From Ralstonia wenshanensis (GTDB taxonomy: Bacteria > Pseudomonadota > Gammaproteobacteria > Burkholderiales > Burkholderiaceae): 64,000 bases of DNA. Positions 58,129 through 64,000 of the stretch are shown here, in pieces (within the stretch, counting starts at the first letter, position 1; every line of letters starts with the position of its first letter). The stretch spans positions 806,001 through 870,000 of the forward strand of contig NZ_CP076412.1 of assembly GCF_021173085.1 (NCBI RefSeq), in the 5' to 3' direction. The position numbers and the translations under genes are program-made. The notes beneath the pieces are model-generated. The model was not told the origin of the DNA. It saw only the letters and a list, made by a program, of their open reading frames with translations, and ran no database searches.

Positions 58129-59169
58129 TTGAGCTGGGCATACCAATACGATGCCCTCGGCCGGCGCATCACCAAACACGCACAGGCGGTCTACTTCGAG
58201 CCCCTCGGCGCTGGCAGCGTCTACATCCACAACGAACACGCCCGGGTCAACAAGGAACTGGGGTGTGGCTTCACGCTCTACGGCTGGGATGGCGACACCC
58301 TGGCCTGGGAAGCCCGGCGCGACGCCGACATCATGCGCCAGGGCGCCTACCACCCGTCACCCGGCAGCACCCGCACCACGCACTATCTGTACGAACCCAA
58401 CAGCTTCGTCCCCATCGCCCAGGGCGTCACGCACGGGATGCTGCCCCTGCACAAGCAGCCTGCCTATGCCGACGCTGAATACGACATCGATGAGGATCCA
58501 TTGTGGCAGCACGAGATTCAGCCCACACCGTTTGATAGTTTGGCGTGGTACCAGTGCGACCACCTGGGCACGCCGCAGGAGCTCACCGACCAAACCGGTG
58601 AGATTGCGTGGAGTGCGCATTACAAGGCGTGGGGAGCGGCGCAGGAGGTCATTACCGACGCAGCGAGGAAGGCGGGCATCCAGAACCCGCTTCGGTTCCA
58701 GGGGCAGTACTTTGACCATGAGACGGGGCTGCATTACAACCGGCACCGGTACTACGACCCGGCGTCGGGGTGGTTTATATCGAAGGATCCGATTGGGTTG
58801 GCGGGTGGGCTGAACCTCCACGCTTATGCCCCCAATCCGGTAGAGTGGATTGACCCACTTGGCTTGGCCCGCATCTATAAGGATGCCCCCTATCATGGAA
58901 CTATGGACAATGCGGTGAAAAGCCGAGCCCCGACTGATGGGCAATTTGCGCTTAATAATTCAGTGCAAGTTAAAGAAAACTCACCTAGGCGCGTTGGAGT
59001 CGATGCTCGAAATGATGAGATTGTTGTCATGGACAAGACCAGGACTCATCCAAATGGCGATGAGGAATTTCATGGTCACGTTCGCTGCTGGTGTGATTTG
59101 CATAACGACCAACAATCTGCCCTTAAGAAGTCAGGAATGGTCAGTGGCAAGGGAAGGATAAAGAGGTGA
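58129..59169 (+). CDS. Orphan Rhs core with type-17-like (Ntox17) toxin tip
   Basis: 346 residues from a nominal TTG 58129. The first ~240 residues are nearly identical to the Rhs fragment at 56234. After IDPLGLARIYKD comes a different tip: PYHGTMDNAVKSRAPTDGQ, ALNNSVQVKENSPRRVGVD, EIVVMDKT, FHGHVRCWCDLHNDQQSAL, GMVSGKGRIKR. This order (PYHG.., SPRRVGVD, FHGHVR) is that of polymorphic toxin type 17, an alpha/beta RNase-like domain; assignment is from memory of the family. No delivery domain; an orphan cassette. Confidence 0.75.
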   Translation: MSWAYQYDALGRRITKHAQAVYFEPLGAGSVYIHNEHARVNKELGCGFTLYGWDGDTLAWEARRDADIMRQGAYHPSPGSTRTTHYLYEPNSFVPIAQGVTHGMLPLHKQPAYADAEYDIDEDPLWQHEIQPTPFDSLAWYQCDHLGTPQELTDQTGEIAWSAHYKAWGAAQEVITDAARKAGIQNPLRFQGQYFDHETGLHYNRHRYYDPASGWFISKDPIGLAGGLNLHAYAPNPVEWIDPLGLARIYKDAPYHGTMDNAVKSRAPTDGQFALNNSVQVKENSPRRVGVDARNDEIVVMDKTRTHPNGDEEFHGHVRCWCDLHNDQQSALKKSGMVSGKGRIKR

Positions 59170-59174
59170 TTTAT

Positions 59175-59498
59175 ATGACAACTCAGTACAGCAAGGAAGA
59201 TATTGAGATTATGCTGAGGTCGGATCAGAGTGATGTTGTCATAGATGCTCTCATGTATTTGTGCTTCAACATTAATGACCCAGATTGGATCCAGGATAAA
59301 TGCATAAGTGCGATTGAGGGTGGAATGAACGATGATATCAAGGGCCTTGGGATTACATGCATCGGACACGTCGCCAGAATGTACGGAAAAATTGATAAAG
59401 ATAAGGTTATTCCAATTCTAGAAAAAAAACTCAAGGACGAATCTCTGTCCGGAAGGGTGCGGGATGCACTCGATGATATTGATACATTTGCCAATTGA
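59175..59498 (+). CDS. Candidate immunity protein, HEAT-like repeats
   Basis: 107 residues from ATG 59175 with AGAGG 8 nt upstream; GTG 59166 overlapping the toxin stop is an alternative. All-helical, acidic (KEDIEIMLRSDQSDVVIDAL; SAIEGGMNDDIKGLGITCIG; IPILEKKLKDESLSGRVRDA), resembling a pair of HEAT repeats often used by immunity proteins. AT-rich. Position directly behind the type-17-like toxin supports the role. Confidence 0.7.
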   Translation: MTTQYSKEDIEIMLRSDQSDVVIDALMYLCFNINDPDWIQDKCISAIEGGMNDDIKGLGITCIGHVARMYGKIDKDKVIPILEKKLKDESLSGRVRDALDDIDTFAN

Positions 59499-59499
59499 T

Positions 59500-59667
59500 T
59501 CTCCTAAACCGCTAAAGTTAAATGAATTACCAACGAAACGCCAGATTCCTGCTGGGAATCAACTTAATGATCGAGGGCTTGTGTCGCTAGATCCGAATGA
59601 AACACACATTGGTATCCGTAATCCGGCTGATCTACCAGCTGTTCGAGGGAGGCCACACGGATCATGA
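59500..59667 (+). pseudogene. C-terminal remnant of a third toxin
   Basis: About 55 codons open to TGA 59667: KLNELPTKRQIPAGNQ, RGLVSLDPNETHIGIRNP, ADLPAVRGRPHGS. There is no start, no Rhs core and no upstream tip in front of it, and its stop overlaps the next gene's ATG by 4 bp (ATGA), exactly as toxin and immunity genes do. It is best read as the tail of a deleted toxin whose immunity gene was retained. Confidence 0.55.
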
Positions 59668-59993
59668 GCTACGAATATAGATTGGTATTTGACGACACTA
59701 CTTCAGCGCAGCATGTCATGGACTCGTTGAAGTCGAGTGACGCATGCGTCAAGGCGCAGGCACTGGAAGTTTGTCTGAAGGATCGGGAGCTACAGACATT
59801 GGCTGAATATGATGTTAGGTTGACTCAAGAGAGCGATCGGTCGCTATGGCTGGAAGTTAATTTTAGATCGCTGAATTTATGCAAGCTGGTGCAAGGAGCG
59901 TTGAGCGGCAGGGTTGTTGGATGTTTCGAAGATGGGGATTTGGACGATGAAGTAACGCTGAAGGAAGCGTTTCGCATCAAGACAAACAACTAG
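59664..59993 (+). CDS. Orphan immunity protein
   Basis: 109 residues, acidic, cytoplasmic (YEYRLVFDDTTSAQHVMDSL; YDVRLTQESDRSLWLEVNF; GRVVGCFEDGDLDDEVTL). ATG overlaps the stop of a toxin remnant by 4 bp. No family recognised. Retaining an immunity gene without its toxin protects against kin that still deploy it. Confidence 0.6.
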   Translation: MSYEYRLVFDDTTSAQHVMDSLKSSDACVKAQALEVCLKDRELQTLAEYDVRLTQESDRSLWLEVNFRSLNLCKLVQGALSGRVVGCFEDGDLDDEVTLKEAFRIKTNN

Positions 59994-59998
59994 ACAAC

Positions 59999-60020
59999 AA
60001 GGGCCGCGTGAGCGGCCCTT
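59999..60020 (+). terminator. Hairpin after orphan immunity gene
   Basis: AAGGGCCGC-GTGA-GCGGCCCTT, perfect 9-bp stem with a GNRA loop, 6 bp after the stop at 59993. No T tract follows, so termination is plausible but not certain. Confidence 0.5.
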
Positions 60021-60125
60021 GGAAAAGGAGCACGGCCATGGCTCAAGGAGCCGGGGTGCGGCTTCACGCTCTACGGCTGGGACGGCGACACCCTGGCCTG
60101 GGAAGCCCGGCGCGACGCCGACATC

Positions 60126-60977
60126 ATGCGCCAGGGCGCCTACCACCCGTCACCGGGCAGCACCCGCACCACGCACTATCTGTACGAACCCAACAGCTTC
60201 GTCCCCATCGCCCAGGGCGTCACGCACGGGATGCTGCCCCTGCACAAGCAGCCCGCCTATGCCGAGGCTGACTACGACATCGATGAGGATCCGCTGTGGC
60301 AGTACGAGATTCAACCCACACCGTTTGATAGTTTGGCCTGGTACCAGTGCGACCACCTCGGCACGCCGCAGGAGCTCACCGACCAAACTGGTGAGGTTGC
60401 GTGGAGTGCGCATTACAAGGCGTGGGGAGCGACGCAAGAAGTCATTAGCGATGCAGCCAGGAAGGCGGGTATCCAGAACCCGATTCGGTTCCAGGGGCAG
60501 TACTTCGATCATGAGACGGGGCTGCATTACAACCGACATCGGTACTATGACCCGGCGGTGGGGCGGTTCATATCGAAGGATCCGATTGGGCTGGCGGGTG
60601 GGATTCACGCCTACCAGTACGCGCGGAACCCGATAAGCTCGATCGATCCGCTGGGGTTGACTGGTATGACACCGCCGACGATAACAGCGGCGGACGTTAC
60701 AGATAAAACGCGGACCGAGATTCGCGGTCTTGCGAATCAAAAGGGACTAATTCCAGCTAAAACAGACGTCTCGGGTGCACCAATAAAATGGAAATGCCCG
60801 TGTACCGGGAAAGAACGACTGAGGTTAGATCGAGGTCACGTAGACCCTAAAACGGGGCTGCCATATGATGATCCAAAGGCGGCCGTTGACCACGTTCATG
60901 CCTACGATCCGACTGGCAAAGTCAAGGTTTTGTCGCCGGATGATGGAAATCCGCACTTCCCTACTACAGGTGAATAG
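60126..60977 (+). CDS. Orphan Rhs core (5'-truncated) with a third toxin tip, type-24-like or unassigned
   Basis: Nominal start at internal Met 60126; homology to the Rhs core begins at ~60045 without a start codon. 283 residues. Core as in the other copies up to IDPLGLTGM, then a distinct ~110-residue tip: TRTEIRGLANQKGLIPAKTD, KCPCTGKERLRLDRGHVDP, TGLPYDDPKAAVDHVHAYDP, GNPHFPTTGE. Conserved His residues (RGH, DHVH, PHF) and a CxC suggest a nuclease-like active site; the order recalls polymorphic toxin type 24, but I hold that loosely. Followed 2 bp later by an immunity candidate. Confidence 0.7.
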   Translation: MRQGAYHPSPGSTRTTHYLYEPNSFVPIAQGVTHGMLPLHKQPAYAEADYDIDEDPLWQYEIQPTPFDSLAWYQCDHLGTPQELTDQTGEVAWSAHYKAWGATQEVISDAARKAGIQNPIRFQGQYFDHETGLHYNRHRYYDPAVGRFISKDPIGLAGGIHAYQYARNPISSIDPLGLTGMTPPTITAADVTDKTRTEIRGLANQKGLIPAKTDVSGAPIKWKCPCTGKERLRLDRGHVDPKTGLPYDDPKAAVDHVHAYDPTGKVKVLSPDDGNPHFPTTGE

Positions 60978-60979
60978 CA

Positions 60980-61162
60980 ATGCAAAGTATCCCGAGCCAA
61001 GACTATTTTGAAACAAGCGATGGGGCTGTTCGAATATGGATCGAACAAGGCTCGTCTATTCATATCAAGGCAATTACAAAAGAGAGTGATCCGGTTGAGC
61101 TGTCTGACTCGGAGGCGTTGGAAATAGCGGAAGTGCTCAGACACTTCGCGAGCCGGATTTGA
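60980..61162 (+). CDS. Candidate immunity protein for the third tip
   Basis: 60 residues, starting 2 bp after the toxin stop with AGGTGA as ribosome-binding site. Small acidic alpha/beta protein (SDGAVRIWIEQGSSIHIKAI; DSEALEIAEVLRHFASRI). No family recognised; role by position. Confidence 0.65.
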   Translation: MQSIPSQDYFETSDGAVRIWIEQGSSIHIKAITKESDPVELSDSEALEIAEVLRHFASRI

Positions 61163-61604
61163 CTACTAGTAAAGCGAGCCGATGCGCCGCACGAGTGCCC
61201 TTGCTATTTCCGGACACTTCAACCCGCAAATAGAACAACGTGCGCTTACGCGTTTCTCCCTCGATCAGAGAGAAATGCATTGGCTGCTGGCAGCTAGAAA
61301 AGCCGATTTGGGGCCCTGCAGCAAGCGTCGTCGTAGGTGCATGTGCTGAATTCCGACGCTGGCCGTCGCGGTGTCCTCAGCCCGATTTACAGCAGAAATA
61401 TCGTGTTGGTTCAAAATGAAAACCAATACGATGCCCTGGGCCGGCGCATCACCAAACACGCACAGGCGGTCTACCACGAGCCCCTCGGCGCTGGCAGCGT
61501 CTACATCCACAACGAACGCGCCTGGGTGTACTAAGGACAATTTTTTGATTGTATTGCCCTGTGCCCCTAGCATGCGATCTTTCCCAACGCGACAGCACAC
61601 GATC
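61163..61604 (+). pseudogene. Rhs core remnant (copy D) and flanking gap
   Basis: The only recognisable content is 61422-61529, a ~108-bp piece of the Rhs core (QYDALGRRITKHAQAVYHEP, LGAGSVYIHNERAW) followed at once by a stop (TAC TAA). It marks the right edge of the island. The preceding 61163-61421 has no gene that I can support. Confidence 0.8.
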
Positions 61605-62207
61605 ATGCACATCGCCATCCTCACCTTCGATGGGTTCAACGAACTGGATTCGCTTATCGCTTTTGGCGTGCTTCACCGCATCAAGAAACCGGACTGGCGC
61701 GTGAGCCTGTGTTGCCCGCACACCGAAGTCACATCAATGAACGGCGTGACGATGCATGCGCAATCGATGCTGGAAGAGGCCCGCTCCGCAGATGCCGTGC
61801 TCGTCGGCAGCGGCATCCGCACGCGCGATGTGGTGGCCGATCCGGCTTTGATGGCGCGGCTGGCGCTCGATCCGTCACGCCAGTTGATCGGCGCACAGTG
61901 CTCGGGCACGTTGGTGCTGGCCAAGCTGGGGCTGCTTGGCAGCGTGCCGGCCTGCACGGACTTGACCACCAAGCCCTGGGTGCAGGAGGCCGGCGTGGAA
62001 GTGCTGAACCAGCCGTTCTACGCCAACGGCAATGTGGCGACGGCAGGCGGCTGCTTTGCTTCGCCGTACCTGGCGGCGTGGGTGATTGCACGCACGGAAG
62101 GCGTGGAGGCCGCAGCAGAGGCGTTGCACTACGTGGCGCCCGTCGGCGAGAAAGCGGCCTACGTGGAAAACGCCCTGCGCAACCTGCGGCCTCACCTGCC
62201 TGGCTGA
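61605..62207 (+). CDS. DJ-1/PfpI family protein
   Basis: 200 residues from ATG 61605 (MHIAILTFDGFNELDSL); ATG 61572 is an alternative. Class I glutamine amidotransferase-like fold with nucleophile elbow IGAQCSGTLVLAKLGLL (Cys) and LTTKPWVQ, TAGGCFASPYLAAW. Family members include isonitrile hydratases, proteases and glyoxalases; specific activity unknown. First gene right of the Rhs island; no Shine-Dalgarno visible. Confidence 0.85.
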   Translation: MHIAILTFDGFNELDSLIAFGVLHRIKKPDWRVSLCCPHTEVTSMNGVTMHAQSMLEEARSADAVLVGSGIRTRDVVADPALMARLALDPSRQLIGAQCSGTLVLAKLGLLGSVPACTDLTTKPWVQEAGVEVLNQPFYANGNVATAGGCFASPYLAAWVIARTEGVEAAAEALHYVAPVGEKAAYVENALRNLRPHLPG

Positions 62208-62281
62208 TCGCGGTGGCGCGGGCGGGTCGATAGACTGGACGGCCCTTCACGCATCGCAGACACGCGATCAGGAGTCACTTC

Positions 62282-62737
62282 TTGAACACGCTGACGACAC
62301 TGAAGACGCTGGCCATTCCCGTTACCGTTGCGCTGCTGGCCCACAGCGCTGGCGCGTTTGCAGCCGAAAGCCTGGCCAACGGCATCAAGCGCCGTGCGCC
62401 GCAAGGCATTTCCACCAAGTTGTATGCGTGCGTCGACAAGGCGCCGGACAATGCCGACGCTATCGACGCATGTCTCTCCACAGAAAAGACCGCGCAAGAC
62501 GAGCGTCTGGACCGCTCGTACAAAACGCTCTTGAGCCGATTGAATGGCAAGCCAAAAGAGGCACTGGTAAGTTCAGAGCAGGCGTGGCAGGACTTTCACA
62601 CCAAAACGGCCGCCCTTGAAACCGCCATCTACGGCAAGGACAAGCGCGACGATCTGCAGCGCCTCGAAAACGAAGTCTTCCGCCTGAGCGAGCGCGCCAA
62701 CGCACTCGACAAGTATCTGGCCACGAAGGGGCAATAA
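62282..62737 (+). CDS. LprI-like (DUF1311) secreted protein
   Basis: 151 residues from TTG 62282, chosen because GGAG (62271-62274) is correctly spaced. Signal peptide (LAIPVTVALLAHSAGAFA). DUF1311/LprI motif: two Cys (LYACVDKA; DACLSTEKTAQDERLDRSYKTLL) and EQAWQDFHTKTAALE. Homologues inhibit lysozyme or act in envelope stress. Confidence 0.82.
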   Translation: MNTLTTLKTLAIPVTVALLAHSAGAFAAESLANGIKRRAPQGISTKLYACVDKAPDNADAIDACLSTEKTAQDERLDRSYKTLLSRLNGKPKEALVSSEQAWQDFHTKTAALETAIYGKDKRDDLQRLENEVFRLSERANALDKYLATKGQ

Positions 62738-62742
62738 ACCGT

Positions 62743-63534
62743 TCAGGCCGCGGCGGTCGTCGACAGCCAATTACGCAGGATGGCCACGCTGTAGCGTGAA
62801 TCCACCTGTGCGATGAACTGCGCGAAGTCGACGCTGGCGGCGTCATCGGCGCGGTCTGAAATCGTCCGGATCGCGGCAAACGGCACGGCCCACTCGTGAC
62901 ACACCTGCGCCACGGCGGCACCTTCCATCTCGACGGCCAGGGCATCCGGCAATGCCGTACGCAGCACCGCGCTTTCTGCCGAGGTGCACACAAAGCGGTC
63001 CCCGCTGACGATGAGGCCGCGATGCACCTGCGGCGCCGCAATCCCGAAGGCCCGCATGACATCCGGCCCCAGCAGCGCGTGCGGGTCGGCCAGCACGGTG
63101 CCGGCGCTTTCCAGCAGCCCGCTGGCGAGCGACACATCGGCAGGAAAACGCGCCATGCCGGTCAGCGGAATCTCCCAGCGCGGGAACAGCGGTGAGGCGT
63201 CGACATCGTGCTGCAGCAGTTCTTCTGACACCACGACGTCGCCCACGGCCACGCCCGGCGCCAATGCGCCGGCCACGCCGGCAAAAACCACCGCGCGTAC
63301 GTTGAACTGCGTGATCAGCACCGCCGTGGTTGACGCCGCCGCGACCTTGCCGACGCGCGACAGCACCACAACCACCGCGTGGCCGTCGAGCCAGCCCGTC
63401 CAGAAATCGCGGCTGCCGATGTGGACGCACTGTGCATCTGTCAGCCACGTCAGCAGCTCGTTGATCTCTTCATGCAAGGCAGCAACGATGCCGATCGGGC
63501 CACGGGCGTTGGACTGGGAAGACGGAATGTTCAT
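62743..63534 (-). CDS. 5'-methylthioadenosine/S-adenosylhomocysteine-type nucleosidase
   Basis: 263 residues from ATG 63534; 63582 is an alternative start and neither has a good Shine-Dalgarno. PNP/UDP fold: IGIVAALHEEINELL, VVVLSRVGKVAAASTTAVLI, VVFAGVAGALAPGVAVGDVVVSEEL, VEMEGAAVAQVCHEW (catalytic-site Glu/Met) and IRTISDRADDAASVDF (general-acid Asp). Cleaves adenine from MTA/SAH or related nucleosides. Convergent with the LprI-like gene (5 bp gap). Confidence 0.9.
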   Translation of the reverse strand: MNIPSSQSNARGPIGIVAALHEEINELLTWLTDAQCVHIGSRDFWTGWLDGHAVVVVLSRVGKVAAASTTAVLITQFNVRAVVFAGVAGALAPGVAVGDVVVSEELLQHDVDASPLFPRWEIPLTGMARFPADVSLASGLLESAGTVLADPHALLGPDVMRAFGIAAPQVHRGLIVSGDRFVCTSAESAVLRTALPDALAVEMEGAAVAQVCHEWAVPFAAIRTISDRADDAASVDFAQFIAQVDSRYSVAILRNWLSTTAAA

Positions 63535-63618
63535 GCAGGAGGCGGCGCCCGCTTGGGGCGTGGATACGTCGAAAGACGCCATTGTCGCCGTAATCCGGCC
63601 GCCCGCCGGCGCCGTTGC

Positions 63619-64000
63619 TCAGGGGCGCTGCGCCGCCCGCTGCACGGCGTCGTGGCGATCGGCCCGCAAACGATCGAGCCGCGAGGTCACCGCTTCGAGA
63701 ATCTCCGGTGCTGCGCGCTCGGGGCGGCCGCAATCGAACGGCGGCGCCGGGGCGTACTCGATACCGAGCTGCACGGCCTGCGCATGTTCGGCACCGGCAA
63801 TGTCCGCCATGACGGTCAGCGCCATGTCGATGCCGGCCGTCACGCCGCCGCCGGTGATGAGATTGCCGTCGCGCACCACACGGGCTTCATCTACGGTGGC
63901 GCCAAACGCCGGCAGCAGGCTGCGCCAGGCCCAGTGGCAGGCCGCGCGCTTGCCCTGCAGCAACCCCGCCGCGCCCAGCACCAGCGAGCCAGTGCAGACG
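63619..64000 (-). CDS. DJ-1/PfpI family protein, isonitrile hydratase-like (5' end outside window)
   Basis: C-terminal 126 residues; the frame is still open at base 64000, so the N terminus lies beyond. Nucleophile elbow VCTGSLVLGAAGLLQGKRA and ACHWAW, then VVRDGNLITGGGVTAGIDMALTVM, match isonitrile hydratase-like members of the family. It is a paralogue of the DJ-1/PfpI gene at 61605, on the opposite strand. Confidence 0.85.
   Translation of the reverse strand, partial: VCTGSLVLGAAGLLQGKRAACHWAWRSLLPAFGATVDEARVVRDGNLITGGGVTAGIDMALTVMADIAGAEHAQAVQLGIEYAPAPPFDCGRPERAAPEILEAVTSRLDRLRADRHDAVQRAAQRP

Larger units (their letters stand above)
56240..61529 (+). repeat. Direct repeats of the rhs 3' core (four copies)
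   Basis: Near-identical copies: A 56240-56909 (~670 bp), B 58141-58810 (~670 bp), C 60055-60602 (~550 bp, 5'-truncated) and D 61422-61529 (~108 bp, both ends truncated). They share the same start (CCAATACGATGCCCT) in A, B and D and end at the GLAGG codons in A-C, after which sequences diverge into different toxin tips. Such repeats allow homologous recombination to swap toxin/immunity cassettes onto one rhs body. Confidence 0.9.

Noticed and set aside
59464-59499. Start codon ATG 59464 for the toxin-tail frame
   Set aside because: It overlaps the end of the HEAT-like immunity gene in another frame; the tail is better treated as a startless remnant.

Overview
The window is a GC-rich chromosomal segment of a betaproteobacterium. 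Codon use, gene content (VgrG/Rhs island, fused GlgE and TreS-maltokinase proteins, copper cluster) and the intergenic repeat style all suggest Ralstonia (pickettii / mannitolilytica / insidiosa group) or a close relative. This is inference from recognised families; no database was searched. No rRNA, tRNA, CRISPR array or intact insertion sequence was seen.

Region 1 (1-20.5 kb, all + strand) is a large alpha-glucan/trehalose cluster: glgA (3' part), a long GlgE with an extra degenerate amylase domain, a TreS-maltokinase fusion, glgB, then glgX, treZ, malQ and treY. Most neighbours overlap by 4 bp. Together they can build glycogen (GlgA, GlgB), trim it (GlgX, MalQ), turn it into trehalose (TreY, TreZ), isomerise trehalose to maltose and phosphorylate it (TreS-Mak), and return maltose-1-phosphate to glucan (GlgE). 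The run is interrupted between glgB and glgX by an ~800-bp non-coding element: two ~190-bp inverted arms, each able to fold into a covarying hairpin, around a 21-bp degenerate repeat array.

Region 2 (20.5-37 kb) is mixed metabolic and signalling housekeeping: MFS transporter plus lipoprotein amidohydrolase, a methyltransferase, a 7TM histidine kinase whose transmitter resembles the CqsS/LqsS/PhcS type, a hotdog thioesterase, a 7TM-PAS-GGDEF diguanylate cyclase, AMP nucleosidase, a divergent LysR/M20 peptidase pair, a carotenoid oxygenase with a DUF2141 partner, a PhyH dioxygenase and an AT-richer GT90-type glycosyltransferase.

Region 3 (37-41.6 kb, - strand) is a copper-handling operon: CopL-like protein, small His-rich secreted protein, TolC-type lipoprotein, multicopper oxidase, cupredoxin, CusF-like protein. 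Region 4 (41.8-53.5 kb) holds thioesterase, hydrolase, TSUP, NAD(P)H oxidoreductase with divergent LysR, LysE exporter, a secreted spherulin-4/GH135-like protein preceded by a clear c-di-GMP-I (GEMM) riboswitch, a Ca2+/H+ antiporter, a MerA-like flavoprotein, a glycine-zipper protein, a DUF1697 protein and a cytochrome c.

Region 5 (53.5-61.5 kb) is a decayed type VI secretion VgrG-Rhs island. vgrG and the rhs body carry internal deletions, but the 3' end of rhs is present as four near-identical direct-repeat copies. Three end in different toxin tips, each followed by a candidate immunity gene; an additional immunity gene has only the last ~55 codons of its toxin. This looks like an orphan-cassette array for toxin switching. 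Region 6 (61.6-64 kb) returns to core genes: two DJ-1/PfpI proteins, an LprI-like secreted protein and an MTA/SAH-type nucleosidase.
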